From Brachionus plicatilis (lineage: Eukaryota > Rotifera > Eurotatoria > Ploima > Brachionidae), in the NCBI GenBank assembly GCA_010279815.1, contig QEOQ01000214.1:1-64000 (forward strand): a stretch of DNA of 64,000 nt, written 5' to 3'. Of this stretch, positions 10,601 through 22,245 are shown piece by piece. Both the position numbers and the translations under genes were made by a program. The notes below the pieces were generated by a model that had not been told where the DNA came from, did no database searches, and saw nothing but the letters and a program-made list of their open reading frames with translations. Each line of letters opens with the position of its first letter. Within the stretch, counting starts at the first letter, position 1.

Positions 10601-13600
10601 TGGGCAGCGCCCGACCGGTCCACAGAGCTAACTTCGGACACCAATTTTTCCATCAGCCACGCGATTATTTCGGCCAGGCCATTTTCTCCGATCACTTTGA
10701 TCATGGCGCCCAGGGCCTTGGCCGACACAGCCCTGACCTCGGGCACTGGGTCCAGCAAGCTGAGCTTGAGACCGGGCAATATAGAAGACAAGTAGGGCAC
10801 CAGGTCTTTCTGGTCGGTGAGAGAGTACATGTTTCCCATGATTTGAGCTGCCATCTTGCGGATTTCAGTGGAACGGTCCTGGAAGGCGCGTTTGACCACT
10901 GGTATTATGAGCGCCAGAGATGGAGCGTCAATAAAATGCACAAACTTTGTTTCTAGCAGCACTTGAAGCGCTTTGGATGTTTTCACAGCCGGGTCTTGCA
11001 GCGCTTCCAGCAAAATGTTGGTTATGGACAAAATCTCTGGATTTTTGATGACCGAGCCAATGTGACGTAGCGCTTGGGCGCCCGCCATCTGCACTTTCAC
11101 ATGAGAATCGGACAATATTTCTATGAGCTTAGGCACAATGTTTGGCAAGCAAGTGGACAATTGCTTGGGAGCACAATGAGCCATGCTGCCGAGCAGCTCG
11201 ACAGAGCCGCACTTGGTCCGCCAGGACTCGTCGTCGCCCAGCCTCTCGAGCAGCTTCGGCAGAATCATCTTGACGCCTGTGGCGGTCAGGTTTTTCATGA
11301 TGGCCTTGGCACAATCATCGGCTGCTTGACGCACCGACTCGTCCGCGTCGCCAAAGCACAGCAGCAAATTTGGCAGCACCTCGACACTGTACGGCTCGAA
11401 AAACTTGCCGAACAGCGAGCAGAGCATCTCGTAGCCGATGAGGGCGCCTTCTCTGTGCTTGGCCTCCTGTTTGTTGTTGATGGCCTCGTTCAGCCGCTGC
11501 AGCACATTTAGCTGCTTCAGCGACAGCATTCCGGAGCCTTTGAGCATGCCGGCCAGGCCATAGGCGGCGCCGCGTCTCTCTCCATAAGTTTTGCCGTTCA
11601 AAAGCTCGTTCAGCAATTGGTCTATGTAATTGGGCACTTGGGACTTGATGGACGCGATCAGCGGCGGCAAACAATTTGCCACCGCTTCCTGCACCTGCTG
11701 CGATGGCGTTTGCAGAGCTTTGACCAGTTTGCCGATGATGGGCGCCACTTTTGAGTCATCCTTGTCCAAGTGCTTGGCCAAAGTGCCCATTGAGATGATG
11801 ACACTTTGTCTGACCGCGTCGTGGCACGCGTCTTTTGGCGCTTCTTCCAGAAATTTTTCGAACAGCGGCAGCAGACTGGCTATGTTGGATTTGCCGTGGT
11901 CATTGACCCATTCGATGGACGCCGCCAGCATTTTGTTTCTCACCACTGCATTTCGGTCGTTCATTGCCTCGTAGATCAAAAATTGGAACACTTTGATTAT
12001 TAAAGTTTGATTGTTTGTGGGCACTGACTTGGAGAGTTTGGTGAAGCCGTGAGCTATGCCAGTTCGCTTGTCAAAATCGTCGATGGCAATTTGGTGCGGG
12101 TCTATGCGGCCAAATTGGTCTTTTTCCGGCTCCTTTAGAACAATGTGCTGCTTGTACAGTTCGATTAGTGATTGGACTACGCTTGGGACCAAGGAGCCAT
12201 GCTTTTCGCTGACCAAATGCGCAAGGGCAGTGGCAGCGCCGTAGCGCACATTCTCGGCAGGGTGCACCAGGTCGTTGATGAGCTCGTGGCAAAGCTGCTC
12301 GTCGGATTCAAACGAGCCTTCTTTCCAAATTTTAGATGCTACCAATCTGTTGGATTCTGAGTCGTCATGGCAACTGACTGCCAATCGGTGTCTCAAGTGA
12401 CTGTAGACAGAATCGTTTATCATGAAATTGGGCTTTTCAATCAGAAATAGATTTCGGTTGTTTATCAGAATGCTGAGGCAGTTGAGACATGTTTCTCGGA
12501 CAGAGTACAGCTCACAAAAGAGTCCTTCGATGAGCTCGCTTAATTCAAAGTTGTAAACTTGGACAAATTCACTTTTGCTCTCCATTAAATCTATGTCCGG
12601 ATTAGTCAGCAACTTATTGGTGAAAGCGATTATATTTCTGAGCGTTTCGCCACATTTAGTCGAAAGATTAAAGCTCAGATTTCTTTCGCTTGACACAATG
12701 ATAATATTGAGTAACACATTGACAAATTCCCGACTCGGAAAATTGTCGATGATAAATCTAAAATCAGGAATATGCGACTTGAGATGATGGTCAAGTTGGC
12801 TGTGGCGAGTTAGGCAAAACTTCTCAATAATTTCCAAAATCATTTCGTAGTCTCTTTCTTCCAAAGATCTATGCTGGTAGGCACATTTCAAAAATGGATG
12901 GTACAGCGCCGGTTTTGTTGGATTAAAACCCTTTTCTTCATTCATACTTTTCAGTATTCTCTTTACCATGTGATCCAAAGGCTCCTGAGTCCACCAAGGA
13001 TCAAGCTCAACCGCAGGATTTGAGAGGCGAATGAAAGCGAACACTATTTGACTGTTCAGCTCAAGTTCCCTAAAGACACTGATAATATGGTTCAGACACA
13101 AAGGCGATCTAACCAGCAAACTGAAGAGCCTGGTAAGCTTAAGAATGTGAAATGAGAATTCTTCAATATTGCCTCTTATTGAATGTATGAGGATAGAGCA
13201 AGATTTTCTGACCAAATTGTCCAACTTGGTCATTTCCTTTCTAATGCTAGTCTCTCTTTCGATCTGTGCGTCCAACAAATCCTGCTGCTTTTTGCTCATT
13301 TGAGCCCTTATTTTTTCCAAGGACACAACTTCCTCGGTTTTGGCTCCTTTTTTTGACTCGAGCTCTTTTTTCAGCTCCAAATCAGCCAGTTGTTCTTTAT
13401 ATGAATAGGTCTTATTTTCACGTCTGATATTTGTCTGGGAAGAAGCTTCCCTCTGTTGCTTCAAAAAATTCTCGATCAATGATTTATCAAACAACTCGCC
13501 AGCTTTTGTTCTCATTATTTGGTATTCCAAACTACCAATGCTGCCAAGTTTGCTCAAGTTGCTGCTCAAGCTGTCAATTGCCATGTCCACAGCTGATTTC

Positions 13601-16600
13601 AAGTAATTTTTGTAGTCCAGTCGACACAAAGTTTCCACAGAGTTCAGCTGCTTTTCATCCAGCGTTTCTGAGTCTATGGTCACATGTATCAATTTTTCTG
13701 TTTGACTTCTAATCAATTGCCTGAAGTCGGTCTGGTCAATTGGATTTTTTTTCAACAACTGGATGAGACACTTTTCGTACAGAAATTTGTCTGTGGTGAA
13801 GCAAAAGTCTATGCTAGAAATCAAAATGAATTTAACACTCAGCTCTTCCACTTGGCACTTGTTGAGATTTTCTACTGATGATATAATGAGCAGAAGTTCA
13901 CATAGTGATTTCTTAGATGGCCAATTCTTCGCGTTTGTTGTGTCTGGTTGAAACAAATTTATGGTTTTTTCTGTCAACTCAAAAAGTGATTCAATCAAAG
14001 AGTAAGGAGCCCAGCTTAGAACTCTTTTTAAGGAATTTTGAGCTTCACATCGAATGCTGTATTTTGGATTCATCAATATGAATAAATATGGAATGATCCA
14101 GCTGCTAAAATTTACGGTAAATAAAAAAGGTTTAAATTGGCAATTGAATTTTATGATCATAATCAAAATTTTTTATTAAAAAAAGCTTTAATTTACAGTG
14201 GTCATTTGAAGACAGTATTTTACGAAAAATTACGTAAATTATCAGGATTTTCCGAAAATTTGGTAAAATTCAAAACGGCCTAAAATTTTTTAAAAAATTT
14301 CTTTTTTTTTCCAAAAATCTAAAATTAACAAAAAAAAATTTTTTTTTTAGAAATTAGAAATTAAATTAAATAAAATCAAGTTTTTCTAAATTTTACTTTG
14401 TTTTACCAATTTTTACCAAATATAACCAAAATAAACATTATTTTTAAAATCGTTTAAAAAAAAAATTTTTTAATTTTCGATTTTTGGAAAAAAGGACATT
14501 TTTTTTTAAAATTTTTTGATCGTTTTGAATTTTACCAAATTTTACCAGAATTTTCGTAAAATCCTGATAATTTACGTAATTTTTCGTAAAAAACTGTCAT
14601 CAAATCACCACCGTATTTAAATATATTTAGAATTTAAGAATTTAAAATTATTTGTCCTATGAAAAAATACAATTAAATAAAATCAAGTTAATTTTTATTT
14701 TTTGTCTTTAAAATATATTGTTTATTCAAATATACTTATGTTCAAATTGCTCTTTCCCTAATGTAAGTACTTTTTATACCTTAAAAATTTTAAAGAACAA
14801 AATGATAAGAATTCTAACAATTTAAAAATTATAGAATTTTGAAGAGCACTTTATCTTAAAATTTGTTACTTCTTCTCTTATCCTTCAAAATCTATATTTT
14901 TCAGTTTTTTATAAATAAATTTTTTTTATTTTTTTATATTTTCTAATTCAAATTAATTTAATTCTTCAATAATTAAATAACCAAAATTTTATTCATAATT
15001 CTGTATCAGATTTGTTTAAAAGCCGCATGTCTTAACTCACTGAATTTAATTTTCTTATTTTTACAAGTCAAGAATTCGACTTGAAAATTTAGTGACTTAA
15101 AAACAAGTATGTTCTGTATGTGAAAAAAGGATTAAGATGTTTACTTTAAATATATAATTTTGCAAAAAATAAAAGATACCAAAAGTCTTTTTTAATAATA
15201 ATTTAAGATCATGATCAAAAATTGTAATCATTGATTTACTTTATTTTCTCAAAATGAGAGAGAGGAAAAGAAATAACATTGAAAAGCTAAACATAAATAT
15301 TTACATGATAAATAGAAAATAATTTTTTTTCGATTTTTTTTTAATCGGGAATTTTGAAATAGATTTATACATCAATTTAAACAGGATTTCTTTTTTCAGT
15401 ACTTTTCTATGTGTTATGTGCAAGGAGCTACCATAGGTGACCTCCTAGTAGGCCATCTCCGCAAGCTAGTCTTGCTGTAGCTTATATATATTATTATTAT
15501 TATTATTATTATATAAATTCGTATTAAAAATGAGAAAAAAGCAAAATCTTTTCTGTTATTTCAAAAATTTAATGGGAAAAATTAGTGAATAATTTTGACA
15601 GAAATGGTGATGATTAAATCAAATAAATTTAATCAATTCTTTAGGTGCTTTTAAGAAAACTATTTAAAGAATGCAACCTTTACATAAGTCTTTCACTTTA
15701 AAATTCGTCAAAAATTTGTCAAATTCTATTTTTAAAGTTTTTTTTTCACATATATATTTTTCAAGTGGAGTTAATTTTTAATGTTTTTCTCTACCTCTCT
15801 TCAAAAAAAAAGTTAAAACAAAGACATCGTGAACAGTAGAACAAAATAGAAAAAATTTAAAAACTTTTTTTTAAAAGCCAAATATTACTTTTTATATTTT
15901 ATCAGTTCTTTTAATCAATGTTTCTTATTAAATAAATAAATTCATATTCATAAAGATGTAAAGTTCCAGATATTCAACTATCTGAATTTCTAATTTTTGA
16001 CTTGAAATTCGTAAACAACCCTAAATTTCATTTTTGGTTTTAATTTTTTAAATTTTAGCTTTATTTTTCACAGAGTTGTTTAAATTCCTAAAAAAATTCC
16101 AAGTTCTGACTTTTTTTTTTAAATTTGCTAGATCAGGCTTCAAATCAAAAAATTTATATACTCTTGGGTTGTCTAATGCAATAGATTTGCCATATATCAG
16201 AATTTTCTTGCAATTTTTGCATAAATGTCTTAACAATTCTTCTTTAGTATTCAAAATTTTGAAGCCTGAATTTAGAAAAAAAATCTACAAAAAAAGTCCG
16301 GACTTGGACTTGACTTGAGACTTGCGACTCTTAAACAACTCTGATTTTTAAAATTTTAAATTTACGGTAAATAAAAAAGGTTTAAATTGGCAATTGAATT
16401 TTATGATCATAATCAAAATTTTTTATTAAAAAAAGCTTTAATTTACAGTGGTGATTTGAAGACAGTATTTTAAGCAAAATTACGTAAATTATCAGGATTT
16501 TCAGAAAATTTGGTAAAATTCAAAATGGCCAAAAATTTTTGTAAAAATTTCTTTTTTTTACCAAAAATCGAAAATTTACAAAAAAAAATTTTTTTTGTAA

Positions 16601-18780
16601 ATAACTATTTTTGACCAAAAATAACGTTAATTTTGGTTATTTTTGTTAGAAATTGATAAAAAAAAGTAAAATTTAGAAAAATTTGATTTTTTATATTAAA
16701 AAAGTTTTAAAAAGACGCAACTTTGAATATAATAATTATATTGATAATTTTTTTTGAATATTTGAGCTTAATTTAAAAATAATTAAAAAATAATTTTAAT
16801 TTTATTATTGAATACCTGGGTCTGAAAAAACTACTTCTTTTTAAAGGGTTAGTTATTTTTTAGACCCGTGGGTACCAAAATTTTTTTTAGCCCCCCCAAA
16901 AAAAGATGAAATATAGGGTTTCAAAGGACGTAGTTTACGAATTTCAAGTCAAAAATTAAAAATTCAGATAACACTTAAGTTTTGAATTTTCGGAACTTTA
17001 AGAAAATATTAATTGAAGTGCCTCATTAAATGTACCGACTGATAAAATATACAGAGTAAATCTAACCTTTTTGTTCTTAAGGGAAAAATGTTTAAAAAAT
17101 TAAAATTTACTTTATGTCAAATTTAATCTCTTTCATGGTATTAATTTCTATGAGCCGTTCGACTAAAAGAACAAAGACTGCTAGACCATTTTCATTCAAA
17201 CTAGATACGAATTTCTCATTTGTAAAAATTGCTCTCTTTGAATCAATCAAAGCCAGAATGTCTGATTCCGTGGACGTGATACTGTTTGAATCCAATGCCA
17301 AAATAAGTGAAGCTGAAATTGCTTCATTGCTTAATGAGCTATTCGACATGACCACACTCTGAACTTTTTCCAATGATTTAGTGCATTGAGTTTTGAAGTC
17401 TTCAGCGCATGGTCTCAATTGTTGTATCCAAAAAATAGAAGCCATTGCTTGGAAAATGCTGCTACGAATGTTATTATTACTTGTATTTAATTGAATTTTG
17501 AAAAATTCTTTTAAATTCAACATTGCTTCAGGTGAAAAATTTTTAATTTTGAAACTTTTCAAAAGGTTTTTAAAATTTTGAAATGCATGCATTATGGTTT
17601 GCTCATTTGTCTCTGCTTTAAGATAATCTTTGAATTGTGTTAAGAGAAAAGGTAGTATATCTTGGCTCAATGTGTCACTAGAACAGTAACCGATTGCTGT
17701 CAATACAGATTGCTTCTGATTTTGAGTAAATAATTTTCCTTGAGCGCTATTTAGTTGTGCGAAGAGGCTTTTGATGATTGTCTGTAGAGAGTCGACATTT
17801 TTACAGTGGTTCGATAGAGCTTGGACAACTTTTATCGATTCTGTCTGTAAGCTTTCTTCTTTGCTAATTATTTGAGCGTTTAACAAGGGCAGGAATTCTG
17901 CTAAATAGTCGCCTAGGTCGAATTTTAAATCTTGGAAAATTAGTGCCAAACTTTGCATTATTATCTCCGGATTTCTGAGCAATGATCGCTTTAGTTCTGG
18001 CATCAATTGAACTTTAAAATCCTCTTCGGTAACAAACTTGAGCAAAAAATTGCCACATTCCACCAACCAAGTGTCCAATTTTACACGTGATCCTATTAGA
18101 CTTTCCACATAAATTTTGGTCACTGATGTTTTCAGCTCTTCAAACCCAGAGTTGTTTTTGGTGTCGGATAAATATTTTAGCAGATAGCCAAAAAATAATA
18201 GATTGTTGACTGGTTTTTCTCTATCATTTTGCAGTGAAGAGACAAATTGTTGGAACAAAGTCGGAATTTTGTCCAAAATATACTTTAATTTCTTGTAACT
18301 TGGAAAAAAAAGTTTTCCGCTGTTATGGGAATAGGCAACTAGAGTGAAGTTTGAGTAAATTTTTGAGATTTTTTCTCCTTCAGTGTTCAGAATGTCAATT
18401 TTATTATTGACCAGAGCACTCTTAATAAAACCATTCAGCATGTCCTGGCCGTATAAACTCAACATAGATGACGATCGGTTTGGATGGCTGATCAAATTTT
18501 TTGAGTGCAATTCCAAGGATGTTAGAATGATTTTTGCACATGACTGACAGTCGATTTCTATCAATAAATTGTTTAGTTTAATTAAGTTTTCTTTTGATTG
18601 CTTATCAATATAGATTGGGAAAAGGTAATAATTCAGCTTTGCCAAAACCTTGTACGCTGCTTCTGGAACGTTTTGTTCTAAGCGATTTTCAAGAACTTTA
18701 AAAACTCGCTCGAATAGACTGTTTCGCTCCTTTAAACTCGAGGTAGTTGACTTGTAGGCAAACTCTTTAATTATTTCCAT
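7633..18780 (-). CDS. GCN1: GCN1, eIF2-alpha kinase activator (two exons)
   Basis: Exon 1 is 18780-17111 and exon 2 is 14104-7633. Donor AA|GTAAAT and acceptor TTTTAG|CAGCTGG join in phase (..DIN-SWIIPYLF..), giving 2713 residues; animal GCN1 is about 2670. GCN1 is a HEAT-repeat scaffold that sits on stalled or collided ribosomes in the cytosol and passes the signal to the kinase GCN2 through its RWD domain. Exon 1 holds the N-terminal region (EFAYKSTTSSLKERN, KRSLLRNPEIIMQSL). Exon 2 holds the central motif TKAGELFDKS..RRENKTYSYKEQ. It also has the eEF3-like HEAT block (GERRGAAYGLAGMLKG, FGDADESVRQAADDCAKAI, DDESWRTKCGSVELLG, FVHFIDAPSLALIIPV). The GCN2-binding region follows (WRIRFSSVQLLGDLL, KMTTES..EDDNFGTE, RRNRIYSGLYMGRSD). 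The start AAAAATGG fits human GCN1. An AATAAA signal follows the stop at about 7606-7620. The single 6.5-kb exon 2 and its high GC are notable. Confidence 0.96.
14108..14340. repeat. Intron segment duplicated at 16358-16590
   Basis: About 230 bp, from just inside the exon-2 splice acceptor (AAATTTACGGTAAATAAAAA) through the first half of the foldback MITE, are repeated almost exactly at 16358-16590. Because the copies share non-MITE flank, this is a segmental duplication and not two transposon insertions. Confidence 0.85.
14196..14613. mobile_element. Foldback MITE (TTACGTAA family) in GCN1 intron
   Basis: The 418-bp element is flanked by TA. The left end reads CAGTGGTCATTTGAAGACAG and the right end is the inverse (CTGTCATCAAATCACCACCG). 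The arms pair for about 85 bp, including ACGAAAAATTACGTAAATTA and TCAGGATTTT. The middle is A/T runs with no ORF. It sits about 90 bp inside the intron from the exon-2 acceptor. Confidence 0.85.
14620..16060. other. GCN1 intron, AT-rich, no gene seen
   Basis: This is mostly A/T runs and fragments with no coherent ORF. A short GC-richer island at about 15411-15480 is followed by a (TTA)n tract at 15487-15512, as in the 3' end of a retroposon. Confidence 0.5.
15411..15515 (+). repeat. Short GC-richer island with (TTA)n tail
   Basis: About 70 bp containing GGAGCTACCATAGGTGACC, CTAGTAGGCC and CTTGCTGTAGC, ending in an ATT/TTA microsatellite. The layout (unique head plus simple-repeat tail) resembles a LINE or SINE 3' end. 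No Pol III B box is visible. Confidence 0.4.
16071..16343. mobile_element. hAT-like MITE with 8-bp target duplication
   Basis: The 273-bp element starts CAGAGTTGTTTAA and ends TTAAACAACTCTG. Flanks are ATTTTTCA (16063-16070) and ATTTTTAA (16344-16351), an 8-bp duplication with one mismatch. CAG-type ends plus 8 bp fit hAT. The interior has repeated GACTTG/CAAGTC words (GTCCGGACTTGGACTTGAC). Degenerate relatives with the same words are near 24190-24655, 28770-28865 and 29400-29460. Confidence 0.7.
16358..16590. repeat. Second copy of the GCN1 intron segment
   Basis: This matches 14108-14340, including CGGTAAATAAAAAAGG, the TTTTATGATCATAATC block and the MITE left arm CAGTGGTGATTTGAAGACAG at 16446. 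The right half of the MITE is missing. Confidence 0.85.
16815..17010. repeat. Dispersed repeat, copy 2 of 2
   Basis: This is the counterpart of 30-235, with TTTTTAAAGGGTTAGTTATT, a GACCCGTGGGT block, a C-run, GGACGTAGTTTACGAATTTC and TTCAGATAACACTTAAG. It lies in the GCN1 intron next to exon 1. Confidence 0.6.
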
Positions 18781-19985
18781 TTTTATTTAACTTTATTTTA
18801 AATAACATGTGGCATTAAAAAAATATACTTTAATTATTTATTTAAAATTTAAATGCAAAACTTTTTGCTTATTATTTTATCCCAAATGTTTTAGTAACAT
18901 GTACCAAGTGCATTTAAAAAATATCTTTTATTTGTTTTTTTGCAAATGAATCAAGAAATTACGTTAAATTACGAAATATCCATTCCATTTAAAAGTATTA
19001 TGTGGCAAGATTTTTATTATGAGTACATTTTTTACCTAAATTATTACTTTTTATTGAATTTATTAAAATAAAGTGTATTTTTAAAAATTTCAAAATTAAT
19101 TTTAAATTTTGAATTCTTTAACTAAAAATAATTTTCAAAATTATTAATATAATTTTCAAAGCTAAAAGGATTAAGAGATTTTATTTAGAAATTAAAAATT
19201 TTATTCATATTTCTAGCATGGGATCTTAAAAAAAATAAATAATTACTACTCCTAATATTATAAATACAATCACAACGAGGCGTGTATTTAGCTTGTTGGA
19301 AAATTAATTATTTTATGACAAAATAAAAACCCGTCTAAATAAAACAATAAAGACTATAAAAAATTAAAGAAGACTTAAAGATGAAAATTAATGTATAAAA
19401 ATGGACATCAATTTCTTTTTATTCAAAAAAAATAAAAATTCCAAAAATAATTTCATATTTGATGGCTTAACTATTTCCCAAGAATCCAACTTGATTTATC
19501 TTGATCTACTCATCGAAAATCAAATATCGATTCATTAACTTTTTTCAAAATAAGATGAATTAAAGTTGAAAGAACTCGAAAGTTTTTACTCTCTATCGTA
19601 ATTAATTCAAAAATTTTCAATTTAATTACAAACTGTCCTCTCTATCAATATTCAGATACCTTTTCAACCCGAAAGTAATGAAAAATCAATGATGCTTTAA
19701 AGAATCATTAGGAAATCATTTAAATTATTAAAGAAATTTTCCTTATATAATAATTTTTCATTAATATCCAAATGGTCAAGATATTCAAAAGCCATTAATT
19801 ATCAATTTATATTATTATTAAATTTTTTCTTTTTTTACGTTTTTAAATAAGAAAATCAAGTATTCATATTCGAAGATGTTAGATAGAAAAAATAATACTT
19901 TAGTGTACAAAAAGAAATAAAAAAAATTAAGAAAGAAAAAAAGAAATATAAAAATCTCTTAATAGAAAATATAGAGATATTTTAA
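18781..19985. other. GCN1 upstream region, no gene seen
   Basis: AT-rich spacer with no convincing ORF, RNA gene or repeat end. It must contain the GCN1 promoter because GCN1 exon 1 starts at 18780 on the minus strand, but no TATA or initiator element can be singled out in such AT-rich DNA. Confidence 0.4.
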
Positions 19986-19990
19986 ATTTG

Positions 19991-20332
19991 AGGTTGTGAA
20001 GTTCGTTTCAATTCAGAAAAACTTGAATAACTTTTTTACTAAAAGAGATAATTTAGTTCTATAAAACGCTTAATTATAAGCAAATTTGCTTAATGCAGCA
20101 AAATAGGTCTGCAAAATACTCTGCAATTTTATGTATTTTGCACGCCATTAAAAAGTATTCTAATCAACTTTGTAAGTAAATTGCAGAGTTTTTGCAGACA
20201 TATATTTTCGGCTTAAGCAAAGTTGCTTAAACATTAAGCATTTTACAGAACTAAATTATTCCCTATAGTAAATAAGTTATTCAAATTTTTCTGAATTGAA
20301 ACGATCGAATTGGAATGTACTTCACAACCCCT
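19991..20332. mobile_element. Long foldback element, about 340 bp
   Basis: Nearly the whole stretch is one inverted repeat. The outer arms are GGTTGTGAAGT and ACTTCACAACC, followed inward by TTTCAATTCAGAAAAACTTG / its inverse, TAATTTAGTTCT / AGAACTAAATTA, AGCAAATTTGCTTAA / TTAAGCAAAGTTGCTT and CTGCAAAATACTCTGCAATTT / its inverse. The arms are about 140 bp and the loop short. It contains the TTTGCAGA words seen in other repeats of this window. No ORF is seen. Confidence 0.75.
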
Positions 20333-20614
20333 TTAAATTTTGATTTAAATTTTTTTTTTAAAACAAATATTGTTTTAAAATTATCTAAGGAAGGGAATTT
20401 TAAAAAAACTTGATACCATTTTTGACAAGGTGGTTCGTGGACTTACCGGAAATTTTATATTTTTACACGAAGTTTATTTTTCCTTAACTTATAATTTGTA
20501 CAATTTTATTTTGAAAAAAAAGAAAACTCATTGTTTGAAAAATATCTTCTTTAATGAAATATATTTAAATGAATTTAACAATAATAAATAAAGCTATGAT
20601 GTGGACAACCACAC

Positions 20615-21284
20615 GAAATAGGTTTTTAAGACCCATTGTAATAGCTTCCTAAATCTAATTTATCTAGTTTATTTTTAAATTGATTAATAGTATTTGAGTC
20701 AATTATCTCTTTTGGTAGACGATTCCAAACACTTTACACTCTGTTAACAAAGAAATTGTGACGTTGTTCGCAGTTTTTCACCAGCTGTCTTTCTATAATA
20801 AAATCATGAAATCTCGGCCCTTGTCTTAGTCCATTCGAAGAATCGTTTTTGATATAATAGGATTGTAGCAGTTGATCTTATCAAAACCCTTGACAATTTT
20901 AAACATTTGAATTAGGTCGCCTCTGGTTCTTCTTACTTCGAGCGTTTGTAGATTAAGTTTTTCAAGTCTTTGAGTGTATCCTACATTTCTTAATTGTGGA
21001 ATAAGCTTTGCAGCTCTTCGCTGGACAGATTCGATGTTGTTAATGTCTTTTTTTAGAATTGGCATCCACACTTGAACTCCATATTCGAGCTGTGGCCGAA
21101 CGAACGTTTTGTATAGTTTTGATATTGTCACTGCGTTATGATATTTGAATGTTCTTCCTATTAAACCGAGGGTAAAATTTGCCTTGCTAACGCAGGAGCT
21201 TATGTGAGTAGACCATTTTAGATTTTTGGAGATGAAAATACCTAAATCGCGCTCTCCATCAGCGTGATACTCCATTTGATACAT
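20615..21284 (-). pseudogene. LINE reverse transcriptase C-terminal relic
   Basis: The frame 21284-20826 encodes the jockey/CR1-like region downstream of the RT core: DLGIFISKNLKWSTHI, CVSKANFTLGLIGRTFK, LYKTFVRPQLEYGVQVW, IESVQRRAAKLIP and LEVRRTRGDLIQMFKI. A one-base slip ends the frame near 20826. The continuation in another frame (SSNGLRQGPRFHDF, NFFVNRV) is broken by a stop before SVWNRLPKEIID. It is a 5'-truncated dead copy, more similar in pattern to the 3.9-kb relic than to the 62-kb one. Confidence 0.85.
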
Positions 21285-21704
21285 AACAAAATATAAAAAT
21301 AAAATTATCTATTAGATATTAAAATTACAATATTATTAAAATAGTAAATTCACTCAGACAAGATCGGTTTAAAATTATTGGTATTTTTTTAATTATTAAA
21401 TTTAGCCTTGGACAGTTAAAATTGCAAAAAAAAAAGTTTTACACGATTTTTAAGATATATCCAAAAATTAAGAAATTTTGTTTTTGAAAAATGGGGTTTT
21501 ACCAAAAATAGACTTTTATTTTGCTGTTCATAAAATTTTATTTATAATTATTTTATTAATCTCACACAAATCGAATATAGAAAATATATAAATAGGAAAA
21601 CATTCAATTTAAATTGAATAAAAAACAATTATTAACAATTTTTAAAGTTTTTTCAATTATAAACTAGATTAATCAGATTATGCCAAAAGTTTGAAATTAG
21701 TTCC

Positions 21705-21870
21705 GTAAATGCAACATGCTGCAACATTCAAAGTTGCATTAAATGTCAAATTCTGCTAATGATGTGAAGAATCTCTGCAAAATGCACTGCGCTTGAACGC
21801 ATTCAAATCTAATTTATGCTGAATTTGCAGAGTTTTGCAGATCTTGATAGCTGATGTAACTTTGAAAGTC
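21705..21870. repeat. TTTGCAGA-family repeat
   Basis: Words shared with the 19.99-kb foldback and with about 46490 and 47085-47140: TTAGTTCCGT.AA.GCAACATG.TGCAACATT, AAGTT(A/G)CAT and TTTGCAGAGTTTTGCAGA. Ends cannot be set. Confidence 0.4.
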
Positions 21871-22245
21871 ATGAAAAAAATGAAAATGATTTTAGAAAAA
21901 AAGTTTTTCAATTTTTTATTATTTTTGTACTGAATTTCACAATAACCTTAAATTTGAATAAAAAAATTAATAATTCGCTTAAAAAAACTAATGTCCTGAT
22001 TAAAAATTTTATTTTAATTAATTTTGATGTTTTTGACAAATATTGAAAACAAATTTTTTTAATCTTTAGTTAACTTTTGTAAAGTTTGTTCTTAAATACT
22101 CAACTGTTTGAAAGCGAATTTATAATTTAAAAATCATAAAAAATTGTTAATAAATATTAAGCAACAATGCATATAATAATTAAAAAAGTTCAAACAAGCT
22201 AAATTAGAAAAAACTCATCTATAATTCTATTTTATAGTTTAAAAA

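Noticed and set aside
8675..13951. Many plus-strand ORFs across 8.6-14.0 kb, up to 285 codons
   Set aside because: They are antisense or frame shadows of GCN1 exon 2, which has clear homology over its whole length; their sequences show no independent motif.
15411..15480. tRNA-like gene
   Set aside because: No cloverleaf and no B box could be drawn; treated as a retroposon-like island.
7633..18780. Two HEAT-repeat genes
   Set aside because: Exon phases match and the two parts align to consecutive regions of GCN1.
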